Below, one piece after another: positions 36,528 through 48,330 of a stretch of DNA of 64,000 nt; within the stretch, counting starts at the first letter, position 1, and the number at the start of each line of letters is the position of its first letter. The position numbers and the translations under genes are program-made. The notes under the pieces are model-generated. The model was given only the letters and a program-made list of their open reading frames with translations, was not told the DNA's origin and did no database searches. This stretch comes from Callipepla californica brunnescens (Eukaryota; Chordata; Aves; Galliformes; Odontophoridae), in NCBI GenBank assembly GCA_023055505.1, contig JALIRH010000044.1, positions 3,038,001 to 3,102,000 on the forward strand, in the 5' to 3' direction.

Positions 36528-37440
36528 TTTTTTTAGTGATAGGAAACAGCAGAAATGACAAGAGAAGGACTTTATTCTGAGAGAGTTCTGCTAAATTCAG
36601 ATTTTTGTTGTAGTTATACTTGGTGTCCTCAATTGTTAGGAAAAAGTCACTGAGCAGTAAGTCCCTACAGGTGTTTTGGCTGGCTGGTGAGGCCGGGTGC
36701 TCATTTAGTGTTGTTATATGTTTGTCAGTGTCTCTGCTCTGTTCCTTTGGAGTAACCAACTCAGACAGACTGATAAAAGGGATGTTCTAGAATCTGGGTA
36801 TTTTGGGGAGGCTGAGAAGTTGCATCTTGAGGTGTTCTTATAATGGCTACCTCTGGGTTTGGGTCACTTATATTCCAGTCATTCTCAGGGCTACTTCTCA
36901 GTGCCTGAATCATTCCTGGCAATCCCAAATCCCAGATTTGTTTCCACACTGTTATCTCTAGCTTCTCAGGCTCTGAGATGTAAAAGCACCGTCTCCATGG
37001 GGAGCCCAGTAACTCCAGTGCTTGGGATCTATAAGAGCCAGAATTTTTATCAGAGCAGGAAGTTCCCTGGCCTTTTCCACTGCTACTTGCTGCCTGGAAC
37101 AAAGCAAGAAAAACAGATAGGGTCTGCATTGCTGCTCTTATTCAGAGATGTGTCCTGCTGTCTAATAGTCATGATAAAGCAGTCCCATGTAAGGACAGTG
37201 TCATTAAACCATTTTCCAGATGAGCACTGGAGAAAGGCACAACAATTTACAGTTCTGTTCTTGTATGCAGGGGAAGCTCAAAATTCAAATATGCAAAAGA
37301 CTAATTTCAGGGCCACTCTTGGGACTAAGAGCTATTGATTAACTGAGCCCTTACACTGAGGAAGAGACAGTGGAAATTGTTACACTGGAAAGAGCTGTCC
37401 AAGGCAGAGCAAGAAACACAACTACCTCTCAGCATTTATT
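36528..37440. other. Unique non-coding sequence between repeats
   Basis: No gene supported. A 159-codon plus-strand open frame (36859-37338) begins at TTG, not ATG, and is overlapped by a 122-codon antisense frame. Neither resembles a known family. I treat both as chance. Confidence 0.45.
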
Positions 37441-37459
37441 AAAAAAAAAAAAAAAAAAA
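37441..37459 (+). repeat. Poly(A) tract, A19
   Basis: Nineteen consecutive A after AGCATTTATT. No AATAAA lies immediately upstream and no retroposed body is recognisable, so a processed retrocopy is not called. The tract is long enough to be unstable in length. Confidence 0.92.
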
Positions 37460-37645
37460 GGAAAACTCGTACATCTGCACTTCCTTGCTTATAACAGAGC
37501 ACCAGAGGGAAGATTCAGAGACAAGAAAAAAAGCAGCCTGTGGAAGGACTGTGTGCAGTCTCTTACAAAGAGAACTTTTGCAGTAGACTATCTTTCAGCA
37601 CTTGATAAGGAAAAGAATTTCGCTTTGAAAATAAAAGTAATGACT

Positions 37646-37732
37646 AATCATAGAATCATAGGGGTTGGAAGGGACCTCAAGAGATCGAGTCCAGCCCCCC
37701 TGCCAAAGCAGGTTCCCTACACCAGGTAATCT
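37646..37732 (-). mobile_element. Well-preserved CR1 3' end, minus strand
   Basis: This short copy keeps the CR1 terminal sequence best: TCATAGAATCATAGG, then GGTTGGAAGGGACCTCA, then 'gtccagcccccctgcc', then 'aaagcaggttcccta'. These match the reverse complement of the recent avian CR1 3'UTR with few changes. Only about 85 bases were inserted, a severe 5' truncation typical of CR1. It is the youngest-looking repeat of the window. An open frame that crosses the A19 tract and this copy (37370-37729) is an artefact. Confidence 0.95.
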
Positions 37733-39174
37733 TTATAAGGAACAGACTTTGTATTCAGCCAATTTACAAAAAGAAAAAAGAAATGATTGGTGATTCTTTA
37801 GAGAAGATGAAAAGACTCTCGAGAGCTTATTGTCACCAACTGAAATAAGAAACTACAAAATACTGGCATTTTATGCCTGTTAAATATTGAGTTTTAAAAT
37901 CAAATTGAATTTGATGAAAGCACGAGATCTACTGAGAACTGTGCAGAGGAGTCACTGTATCTAAGCAGTGTAGTCTAGGGAAAGAGAAGCAATTTATAGC
38001 TTGCCATTTCATTCTTATCTTGCAGTGAAAACCTTCAGTTTAACAAGGGAGCTGTGACTGGTACTCCAACAAACCAACAGTGCAGATCAATAGGTAAGGT
38101 AGTTGTGACTTTGGTAAATCAGAGAATCTGCATAGAATTACAATTTGTCTGTTCCAGAAATATCTGATAGAGTCTGCAGGTAGCTGATGGCATTGAATAG
38201 AGTGTGGGGATAGAAAAGGGAGAGTTCTGTGGTACATACTTTGATCTACAGATCAATTTTTGGCTTCCACATTTTTCCTTACAAATATGAATCATGAAAT
38301 ATTTCAATTAAACCACAAAAATGGCCCCATCAGCAGAGGCATTGCAAACATGAATGTGGGCTGTGAAGTGCATCTCTAAGTCTTCCTGGTGCATATTCAT
38401 ATCTCTGGAGTGGTAGCGCTGTGCTTACCATGGCGGAGAACAGACTTTTCCTTGCTGCTGTATGCACACATTTCCAGAATTCAGTTGTACAGTTTGAAAG
38501 TGTACATAAATTACAGTGGAGGCAGCGAGCAATTGGCAGGTATGGGGAAAAGGGAGAAAGGACCTATTGTGTGAGAAGCAGACAGCTCTGCTGACTTGGA
38601 AAATATATTATGCCGTGGAAGTGCAAACCAGAGGGGCTGTGGAATTTGTTCTCAATGCACCATGAAAAACCCTGGACTGGGGTGACCGTCCATTTGATGC
38701 GGGTGGTCCTTAATGCGTGTCATAATTTACACTTAAGGCATATGCAATCCCTTGAAATTCCCTTCTTAGGAGGACCATAAAAACAGTGCTGCATATGGAG
38801 CTCGCTGGAGGTTTCTGAAAAGCTCCCCCATTGTCAGACATAAACACATCCTATTATTCTAGCTTAGGTCAGAGTTCAATGATTCCCCAAAGCTTAGTTC
38901 AGTCCTAAGCTGATCCTGCTGCAATCCGGGTGGGCAAAATAGAAGCATTTCCAACACGGCTACTTTCCCTTGGCTGTTCTGCTTAACAATCAGGAGAAAA
39001 CCTGACTCCTCAGTCTGTAAGCTAATGCAGAGCTTATCAGTAAAATCTTCCTTGCTCATTCTCAGGCCGTTTTCTGAAGGATTTTGCAGGCATCAATAAA
39101 AATTCCTGTTTCTGTGCAGGAGATTCCTATATTGCCTCATCTTCAAGAACAGGAATCGGAAGTAAAAAGACTTC
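37733..39174. other. Unique non-coding sequence, no gene seen
   Basis: No gene or recognisable repeat. The part at about 38680-38870 has an even composition and several short palindromic words (for example CATATGCA) and could be a conserved element, but there is no direct support. Confidence 0.4.
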
Positions 39175-39938
39175 ATGCGGAGAATCCTTGTTAGTGCAAG
39201 AAATAGATCACAGATGTGCCTTTGCATGTCTGCTACCAAGGCAGAACCCAGCCCCTTGCTGCACCCCACAGAGTGCGGCCCCCTGCGTAGGCCCAGCTGT
39301 CAGCACCATGCTGCTGCTGTGCTGGGCATGGCATGCTCCTGGCAGCTTCTCTTGGAGGGGCTCATCAGGAAAATAAATGGGGTTGTCCCCTTCTGCTGCG
39401 CTGCAGTCCTTGCTCCCATCTATGAACTGCAATGCACCTGATCCGTGCACCATAGCAGCCTCATAGGGCTGAGCTACTTCTTATTCCCTGAACATCAAAC
39501 GTGCTTCTCTTTCTTGTTTCTTGCTCGTGAGAATGGAAGAGGAGACACCTGGCTAGGGGAGCAATATAAAGAAGGTCCTCCCCCCTTCCTGCTACAGCTC
39601 ACTTGGGTGGTGAAGTTCTGTGCAGCTGGTCATGGATGGACAAGGAGGAAATCCTCTGCTGAAATGAATGATTTGGAGTTGCAGGAGGAGCTTAGACCAG
39701 AGAGATCTGGGCTACATGAGCTGGGAAGGAGGCACAGTATCCTGCCACTGGGAATGGAATGCCAAAGGTTTTACTTTGTGCCTTGGCTCTTCTGGCAGGA
39801 AGTAACACCGCTACTTTGGTCTTTGTGATGAGAGCAGATTTTCAGTAAGAAGAGGTGAGAATCATTTTGACCACAACTGCAGTCCAGAGACTTCAGTGCC
39901 AAATAAAGCAATGGAGGAAAAAAAAAAAAAAGAAAAAA
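39175..39938 (+). other. Possible retrocopy or terminal-exon-like segment with AATAAA and A tract
   Basis: AATAAA at 39902-39907 is followed 10 bases later by an A14 run (39918-39931), a G and six more A. This spacing is typical of a cleavage/polyadenylation site copied into DNA. Upstream, one plus-strand frame stays open from 39175 to 39828 apart from a single TGA at 39439-39441, over about 218 codons. The part at 39230-39450 is locally GC-rich. The predicted peptide resembles no protein I know, no flanking target-site duplication was identified, and an antisense frame is open over 39208-39453 as well. It may be a decayed processed pseudogene, a non-coding retrocopy, or coincidence. Confidence 0.2.
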
Positions 39939-41873
39939 TCTGACCACAGAATGTAAACAGAATAACAACAGTTATTTTCAGGCGCTCAATGAAAACTGGA
40001 CCAGGTGCTTAGGGAGAAAGCCTAGTTAGTTGTCCTAAACTTGCAGTGCATATCAGCGTTTGTTTCTTCTTTTTATTCTTCCCTCTCCTTTTCTTTTCTT
40101 TTTTTCCTTTTGTTCCTGTTGAAGAAGAATGAAGTGAAGCTAAAAATTAAGTCAATTAGCTCTCCCTGAACATTTAAATAACAGTTTCCATGAAACTTCC
40201 AATAAAAATGAACTAGAATTTTCCTTTATATCTTTAGGTATGGCTAAATTTTATTTGTCTGGAAGGTTCTGCTTTAATTTATTGCAACTATACACTTAAA
40301 TAAATTCCACTAGTGAGAAATTCTGCCTGAAATATCTAGGAAAAGATACCAAGGTAGGTGAGCCTGCAGCCAGATTAGCATGAAGCAGCTCTGCTTTGAG
40401 TATGGAGTACTATCACGAGGTATCAGGCTTTTTGTATCCTTAGATCAGCAAAATATCAGAATAGTGAATAACTTTGAGAGGTTAGATAGCTGCAAGTGGC
40501 CCTGGTAGCATTTTATCTCTACCAACATTTAACAGAGAAATTAATAGGGGCAACAAATGGACAGAAAGCTGTGTCATAGTTACTTTTGATGCTGTTAGAG
40601 CCAACTTGGCTGCTTGGGGTTTGAGTTAATTTCATGACTCAAGCATCTAAGCCATGGTGGCCTGCCTCTGTGGGAGTGTCATCCATTACACCACCCTCAG
40701 TGAGACCATTGTTTTTATCGATGTCTGCTGTTTATTTGTAGTTGGAAAGGAGGGGAACGTGTGTCTCCACACTGCAGTGCAACTTGTCTGTGCAGCTTTC
40801 CAGCCCATGCCACATTTCACGGCCCTTTCCCTGCCCAGGGACTTGACTAACAGGCAGACAGCTTTACTGTCTGGAATATTGCCCCGTGCCTCACCCGAAG
40901 TTTCCTGTGCGGACTAAAATATTAAGGGGGCCAAACAGGATCCGTAGATGTTTGTTTATTTGTAGGGTCATGTATTCATGCCTGGTTTAGGCTCATCTTT
41001 CTGAGGAATTTCAGCTATTTTCCTGAAAATTGGAGGGACTTTTATGGCCCTGGTGGGAAGGGAAGGTTTGTGGGTACAGGGCTCAGCTGCCTGGTGCAGG
41101 ATGATCAGGGCCGTAAGGATTATTCTCTGCAGTAACACATAAATATGTAGTTGGGCAATGTGGGGCGCCTTGATGTTAAGAATGGAGGTCTGTGGGAAAG
41201 TGGAAATGAGTGGAAACTGGGATGTTCCCTAGAGAGCTTACTGCAGAAAGAGGTGGATTGGCCCATGGTTACTAGAGAGGTTAGTGGAGAAGCATGTAGA
41301 GGTACTGTTGTGCTCCTTCCTTTGCCTGTTCAGGTAGCAACTGGGGGTCTCTAGAGATATTTATTTTCTCTTTAACTGAAGTTCCCAGATCTGGCTTCTG
41401 CTAAAAGCTGTTTGGGAATCTCCTTGCACTGTGTGGCTATGTTGGGCTTTCTCTTGCCCACCACAATATTTTTCAGCCACAGGCTGTGAGAAGAAAAAGC
41501 AAGCAAGTCATTACCAACATGAGATAATTATTTTTAAACTCTCTGTGGCAGTAATTAATGTTCAGCCTGTGCCTCACTGACAGCTGGGGCTCTCTCAGGA
41601 AGCCGCGCTGGTTGATATGGTAGAGGATGAAGGGGAAAATGGGCTTCTAGGGGTTGGAGCTGTGGGGCACCTCCTGCCAGTGCTTGCTGTTAGGAAGCTT
41701 CTATTTAGATCTTGGGAAGCATCTGGGCTTCCTGTAACTGTGAGATTTCAGGGCAACTGTGTCAGGAAATGAATGTATAATCAGGCTGCATGCTCACACC
41801 CACAGCTGGCCTTGGCAGGAGCATGGAAGTGGAGATGCTTGGCAGTTTCTACAAAAAATATTTTCATTTAAGA
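39939..41873. other. Unique non-coding sequence with polypyrimidine tract
   Basis: No gene supported. Contains a C/T-only-like tract at about 40063-40115 and a TAAT-rich cluster at 41514-41575. Open frames are at most 87 codons. Confidence 0.45.
40063..40115 (+). repeat. Polypyrimidine tract
   Basis: About 53 bases that are almost entirely T and C (one A near 40075 and one G near 40112), including TTTTCTTTTCTTTTTTTCC. Such tracts can form triplex DNA or lie before splice acceptors, but no exon follows that I can recognise. Confidence 0.75.
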
Positions 41874-42035
41874 AATCATAGAATGACTTAGGTGTGAGGA
41901 GACCTTAAAGATCATCAGGTTCCAACCCCATGCTGTGGGCAGGGCTGCCAACCACCAGATCAGCCTCCCCAGGATCCCATCTGAACTGGCCCTGAATGCC
42001 TCCAGAGACGGATGCTGTGACCCTTCCCAGATTTT
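41874..42035 (-). mobile_element. CR1 3'-end fragment, minus strand
   Basis: Begins with AATCATAGAATGACTTAGG and continues with GACCTTAAAGATCATC, 'ggttccaaccccatgctgtgggcagggctgccaaccaccagatca', 'gaactggccctgaatgcctcc' and a decayed end. This is the reverse complement of the CR1 3'UTR of an avian subfamily with the 'ccaaccaccagatcag' signature. About 160 bases, 5'-truncated, moderately diverged, no coding potential. Confidence 0.93.
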
Positions 42036-45000
42036 CAGTGTTGGATCACATTTGAGTCTGTGTGTACTTTGCAATCAAAAAGTACAGTTAAAAAAACAAC
42101 AACAAAAAAAGACACTAATATTTGAGAGTGGATATTTTAAAAAAATTAAAATTACTTGTTACTTCTGAAAATTGATTTACATTACAGTCATTTTTCATTA
42201 AAATGCAATCTGCTGACCAGCTGGAGCACGTTCACGTGCGGAGAAGGAGGAGGAGGAGACCTCCATGTGCTGCAGTATACCTTAGACAGGCAGAAGGTGG
42301 GAGGAGAAACAGTAGCCCAGAGGTTTTCCCAAGCCCTGATGCATGAGCTGTGTGCATCAGTAGGCAGATGGAACACTGTGATGTCCTGCTGCCTGTGTGG
42401 CTGCATGCTGTGCAGCTGTACCTGCCCATGTATCACCATTGTGGGTGCTCTGTGTCCCCAGAAAACTGCAGGGACAAAAATGCCACAGACTGCAAGTCTA
42501 TGGGAGAGGTGTCTGCTCAATCTGAGGATTGAAGTAGAAATGTTTGTCTTTTGGGGGGTTGGAGGAATTATGGTGAAGAGGTTAAAGAGCATTAAGCTAC
42601 AGGGAAGGAAAGCACACATATAGCCCACGAGCCTCGTGTTGACCCTTAGGAAATCACTGTGACTGTGCACAAATTTGAAATGATGGCACAACCTGTGGGC
42701 ATATAATCGAAAGTGGTGTAGAAATGACTTCCCAATATATTACAGCATCAAAATATCCACTGGCTGAAGGTGCAGAGTGCAGTGGCACGGAAGTTGTAGC
42801 TCCTGAGGAGTGTGTGATATCCAGGCACTAAAATGGAGCTGCAGTCCCTGCAGTGTGCTGTTGGAGCTAAGCACAGAGATACTGGCTCTCATGATCTGTT
42901 CTGGAGGCTTTTCAGATCAGGGTTAGTATTACAGCAATAGGACTGGATAAATGTCAGCTTTCTGTTTCATACAGATCTTGCTTTCTATCTGTTTACTTTT
43001 TCTAAAACTCTCCATCCTAGTCTCTCCAAATCAAAGTGAACATGTGTAGCTGGGAGTGCTAAGATAATTGTCTGCTTCTTTGAGCTTACCAGAAATAGTG
43101 GATGCTCTGTCCCATGTTCCCACGCACGAGTTTTCCTTGTTGCATGTGGTGGGGCTTTAGCCTGTATTGTGTGCAACTAGATTTCTTCAAGCTCAGTAGA
43201 GATTGGCTTGCAGAAGACTGAAAAAGCCTAAACACTGCAGTATTTTCATCTTCTATGTAAGGCAATCGGCAAGGGTAGCCAGTTCTAAGTTCTTAGGAGG
43301 TTGAGCCAGTTCTGCCTTGTTACCTGGCTGCTAAATTGCAGCAAGCAGCAGGTTTGGGAGCTGAGGTTAAGGCAGCTGGGCCCAAGCTTGTAACAAACGG
43401 CAAACAGCTTAGGTTGTAGCCTTACGTTGCAATATCAGTATGCACAAAGTTGCAGGGTCTGATGATAGGAGAGCCCTGCCTTTGACTGCAGAAGGTATCT
43501 CATAATGCCAGAGTTGCACCTGGGGTGGCACTGTAGTAAAGTACAGGTACCATCATAATACCAAGCAGTTGCATTTCTCTTTTGCATTTTGCAAATGAAG
43601 ATACACTGCACTATTTCTTTGCAACAACTTCATCAAACTTCTGATTCTACTAAAGGGGAGAAATACTGAAATATGAGTGTAACAAGAGCTGATGTTAATG
43701 CTGTTCCCCACACTCAGATGCCCTCCACAAATATCCTTACAAGTAAAACTCAGGCCACAAGAATGCTTGCAGAAAGCTGAGAGCTTTCTATCTGCACTCT
43801 GGGAGTTTGCACCATGGCCAGCTGCCCCCTGTGCTGCTTGCTTCATTGAGGTTGGATGGATGCAAATATGTGGAGCTGGATCCAGCAATGTAATGGTAAA
43901 AATTGGTTTGCTTCCCGTATATCGTTATATTCCATCCATCTTCTTGGTGTTGCTGGCTGCGTATGCTGAGTAAATACGTGTCTTCAGGCTGTGTGCAGTA
44001 GTTGACTGCTGGCATTAGGCTACCAGCATGAAATCAGGTGTTGACTTGAAGCCCAGCTCCCACTGCAGAGGCACTCTGCCAGCAATTCTTACTGGGTAAC
44101 ATGAGGCATGGGCTTGGTGCCTGAAAGTCCCCATGATGGCTCTAACCATGCAGGTCTGAAGCTTAAAGGTGCTGGCTGTATCCCTGTGGAACAGCCTGGT
44201 CATCTGTACTCCTCTGGCCCAGCTGCCCAAGCACACAACATGGTTGAGTGGGTAGCACACCTCACAGCCTTAGTGTTCGCAGGAGCAGAATGAGTAATGC
44301 ATGTGGATGAGCAGCTGGGAGCAGTTTCTTTGTTGGCTGTCCTTATCTGAAACATCCCTGTTCCACTGAGTTTCATTTACAATGACCTAGATTAGATAAT
44401 CCTGTAAAAAAAGAAAATCAAAGCACTTATGGGACAGTAAACTGGTAGAAATGGAGGCAAGCCTATGGGATTTACTGAACAGTGGGTATGGTTAGTGGAT
44501 AATGAGATCCAAAATAGGAGTGAAATTTCATTTATAAAGTGATGGAATAAGATGGTACAAGGAAGAGGACTCCTGCCTCCTCTGCAGCTCTCACTTGTGC
44601 TTGCTGCCATAACATTGTAAGGCAGTGGCTTTTTCTTACTGTATCTGCACAGTGTTGATGCGGTCCTGGTGTGAAGCTAGTGTGCTTATTTGCCATCACA
44701 GGAACAGAGAGAGTAAAAGAGAAGCTTGTGATATTTGTCAGGGAAAAACACAATAATCTGCTCTGATTTTTGGCATTTGGCTATATACATGACTGGAAAT
44801 TGTGCAAAAACACGGATTGAGGAGTTGTATAAACTGCCATAAATGTAAACCAGATACTGTCAATTTAGGGCATTTGTAGTGGTGATGTAAAAAACTGAGC
44901 CAGAAATGTTGATCCTTGGGTCCAGGAGACAGCCAAAATGCAGCCAAAAGCTGTTCCCCTGTCCTTAATTTAGCACAGGTGTGACTGGATAGGTACCAAG

Positions 45001-45581
45001 TCATGGTCCTGGTCACGCTCTGTGCAGGGAAATCTTAGAGGAAAGTGACTGGGGACTCTTGATGAAAAGTCACAGAACTTTGGCTGAGCTTTACAATGAG
45101 AATATAAAAATGGGTGAAATGATGGTACCTGGAAAGCTGCCCTGTGGGCTCATTTGTTAGTCTTCTCTAAGGGTACGCCTGTGAAATGCTATGTGAGTAG
45201 GCACGAGTGCACTGGAAACCATGTGAGTACAAGTAGGGTGACCTTACACCTGAGCTGAGAAATCTTGCTGTGAGCTTCAGCTTGGTGCCTCTGAGACCCT
45301 AGGGAGCGAAGCCGGTGAGATGTACCATGCAAAGCATCACTCTACCCCTTTTGGGTTTTATATTTTTACTTAAGTACTCGTGGCTGGCTGCAGTCAGAAA
45401 GCCAGTTGGAGTGGTCTGCGGGTCTGACTTATGCATCTGCCTTGATTTCTGGTTGGCTCAGCAAATGTGGTTGGGTGGGGTCAACAGTAAGACTTCGCAG
45501 ATGTACTTCAACCAAAGCCAGAAAGGTGACCAGATCCTGGTTTACGTGGGCTGCTGAGGGATGTGAGAGTGCTTTTCTCGG
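42036..45581. other. Unique non-coding sequence, no gene seen
   Basis: About 3.5 kb. Overlapping open frames on opposite strands at 42156-42623 (155 codons, plus) and 42188-42691 (167 codons, minus) reflect a locally stop-poor composition, not a gene: neither shows a recognisable motif. An A-rich patch lies at about 42090-42109. The rest has no recognisable repeat. Confidence 0.45.
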
Positions 45582-45760
45582 AGAGATTGGAAGCTGCAGC
45601 TAGATTAATTCAGTGTGGAAATAAGGAGTAGATTTCTTGACATTGAAGAGAATTAACTACTTAAATAATTTACTGGAGTCTGTGCAGGTTTCCCCATCAT
45701 GAGCAGTCTTTAAATCAGACCAGGTGACTCTAAAATGCAGCCTTCCCTAGCAGAGGGATG
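45582..45760 (+). mobile_element. Old CR1 (L3/Y-like) fragment, plus strand
   Basis: The order 'attggaagctgcagctagattaattcagtg', 'gaaataaggagtagatttct', 'gaattaactacttaaataattta', 'cccatcatgagcagtcttta' and 'aatcagaccaggtgactct' matches the C-terminal end of ORF2 in the older amniote CR1 lineage. The intact version reads as a 'KLDKFR..NKVHF...WNNL...SLAVFKSRLD' type peptide, and none of this stays open here. It is similar in age to the copies at 31650 and 58138. Edges are approximate. Confidence 0.8.
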
Positions 45761-48254
45761 GGCTCACCACACCACAGGGGGTGATGTTCTCTGGTCAGTG
45801 CGATGCCAGACCCCAGGCTGTAGCAGCTCCTTCTAGACTTTAAAACCAATGAGTCCAGTGGATAGAAAGAAGTGTGTAGTCTGTAGAAGAGGAGAGCTCT
45901 CACATTCACTAAACATATGGCAAAGTCTGGCAGATCTGTGAAGAAAAGGGACTAGAGTTACCTCTTGGATTTTATGGGAGAATTTCTCCCTATGTGTAAA
46001 AGGCCAGGCAGGACAGCTGCCTCTCAGGGTCTGACCCTGTTAACAGTCTAAATACTGATGTACATGTAAATATGGGCTTTTGTGCTGGTATTTGTGCCAG
46101 GAACTGCTGTGGTGCTGGAAGACAGTGAGATGGGGAACCTGGCTCCTCCTAGAAAATGCATGCTTGAGAGTATGGTGGGGAAAAGAAAAGAGTAGAGCTC
46201 AGAGGTGAACTCATGTGAATACTGAGTTATCTTATAAGGTTTTGCTTTCAATAGTGGCATCCCAATCAGCTTGGTAGGTAGGCAGTAGGGAAAGTATGTG
46301 TACATGCATTCCTGTAGACTAGAAAATAGCTTGGATGCTGCAGGAAATTTCTTTAACTCAGACTCGTGAAATGAAGATATTTTGAAGATAAAATAAAGGA
46401 AAACAACGGAGAAGTACAAAGAATCTATACCTGCCAAAAACTGCGGCTTTTTAGAGCAATCTCATGTGAGTTGCAAATTCCATATAGCCAGCAGCCTTTT
46501 TTCCAGCTGCCCTGCCAGAGAGGTGATGCTGTGCAAACAGAGCTCTGAGCCAGCTGAGAGGTGCTGGGGCAGAACACACCAGACACTGGCAAACTGCTTG
46601 TAGTGCATACTGTGCAGCTAGCACCGTAGCTATGGTGCATCTCATTGCATCTTTCCAAACTGATTGTTTCTTCCTTGGCTAGCTGAGGATATCCATTAAA
46701 CTCAGGATAAATAATTCTGAAGAAGCAAGCATTTTCTCACCTAGCTACGTCTTTCCATCACAGACATCACCCTGGCAAGCTGTGCTGATAGATAATGCCA
46801 CATTTGGCAGATGGACTCCTGACATTTACAGCTTCTGTCTTTTCCACCAGGGACCACATGCATGGCAACCCAACCGGACCCCACCAGGTTTCTGGCCCTG
46901 CTCACTGATATTTGCTGCTTTAAAGGCAGAGTCTAAAAATGTCATTGCTTCCCCTCAGTATCTCATAGTGAGTGCTGCACCATGCTTACTGCTCACAGCA
47001 CAACACAGGCTGTTTCTGGGATGCTTCTTTGCAGCCATTACTTGTGATACATAGTTGTCTCTCAAAACAGGAGCTGTGTGAGGACACGAATAATCCGCAT
47101 GAATTCCAGCAGGCTGCCCTGTGCATGAGGTGAAGCAAGTGCTTTGCCAGTGTGCTGAGGGCTGGCTTGGGGCCAGCAGACAGAGCTGCCAGGCATCCAT
47201 CTGCAAATGCTGTGCTGGTTATGCTGTGCTTTCCCTCTTCCCATGAGCAGCGGGTGCATGATACTCACAATGACTGGTATGTAATCCCACTTCTGTGCCT
47301 ATGCAGGGAATCCAACTGTGGTTTCACTCAGCACTGCAAGTTCCTCGCAGCTTCTGCCTGTGTAGGGCTCTTGGTGTAGGGCTCTTGACTAGGGGTCAAG
47401 GGTGGCTGAGGTGGCACAAATCCACTCACCATTGTTGATCTCTGCAATGGGCACACAGTCTGCCCTGGGGCTTTAGGCAGTAACATGCATGTGATGTTAA
47501 CCTCAGAATGATTTCGTGTGTGCACTTCATAGCTGCCCATGTGCTGGCTTGTCTCTTTCTCCATTTGCTTAATTACATTCCCTGGCTGTCAGTCATTTTT
47601 CATCCTTAGATGAGGACAGATTTCCCAAGATGTTCAAGAGCCTATAGATAGAGGCAGGCTTCTAATGGAATCTTCAAATGTAACCAAACTGGCATTCAAC
47701 TATTTACCCTCCTAAGCCTATTCAGCTTTTCTACCTCTGTCTCAGAGGAGCCAGACAATTGAGGATTTGCATGAGCTGATGAGCAGTAGTGAAGAGTTGA
47801 TCCTCTGTCCCATCCTCTAACTCACCTCTGTACCTTGCACCAAAGACTATAATTAGTGTTATAACATGTTCATCTCCAGATGTCTTTGCACATCATTATT
47901 GGTCTGACCAGTGCTCAGTACTGAAATTGTGAGTACTAATGGGAATGCTTATCCTTAGAGAATCTTTGGGGGACCTTGAAGTAAATAGGTGCTTCTGAAC
48001 CCTGAGCCTTCTGTACCAACAACCTCCTATACCCTGTGTCATTTTTCCTGGCCTTCCGTGCCATTAGAATGCTTGCTTTATTTTTGAATTCAAAATTAAA
48101 TAAGCAAACCCTGTGTTTCTGATAACTTTTTTTGACATCTTCTGAAAAGCACAGTTTTTATTTCTATGAATTTTCTCGTTTCCTATATTCTCACAAGATC
48201 CATCCTATGGGAATGGATGAGTGGAGAAGACTTGCATGCTGTTTGTATTTGCAG
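45761..48254. other. Unique non-coding sequence with a short tandem duplication
   Basis: No gene supported. Contains a 14-base perfect tandem duplication at 47360-47387 and a segment at about 47615-47690 that weakly resembles an amniote palindromic repeat with 'CCTATAGATAGAGGCAGGC' words. A 129-codon minus-strand frame at 46048-46437 resembles no known family. Confidence 0.45.
47360..47387 (+). repeat. Perfect 14-bp tandem duplication
   Basis: GTGTAGGGCTCTTG occurs twice in direct succession (47360-47373 and 47374-47387). Being perfect, it is probably a recent slippage or duplication event, possibly polymorphic. Confidence 0.95.
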
Positions 48255-48330
48255 AAAGGATATTGGGGCACTCAGAGGCTAAGCAAGTTCCTCAGGATCT
48301 GAATGGGCCAGTGTCTGAGTTCAGAAAAAA
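48255..48330 (-). mobile_element. Possible MIR-like SINE remnant, minus strand
   Basis: 'ggggcactcagaggctaagcaagttcctcaggatctgaatgggccagtgtctgagttcag' is similar in order to the antisense MIR core ('gaggcacagagaggttaagtgacttgcccaaggtcacacag...gcagagctggg'). Several mismatches and missing bases make this tentative, and no tRNA-related part or 3' tail is seen. Confidence 0.3.

Noticed and set aside
36859..37338. 159-codon plus-strand open frame
   Set aside because: First codon is TTG, the antisense strand is open over much of the same part, no family resemblance and no splice or promoter context.
37370..37729. 119-codon plus-strand open frame
   Set aside because: It starts at GTG, reads through the A19 tract as polylysine and ends inside a CR1 3' end. 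It is a composite artefact.
39310..39376. ATG with a hydrophobic, signal-peptide-like start (MLLLCWAWHAPG)
   Set aside because: The frame is only 62 codons long from its first start codon, has no downstream domain, and lies in a different frame from the longer open frame. Treated as chance.
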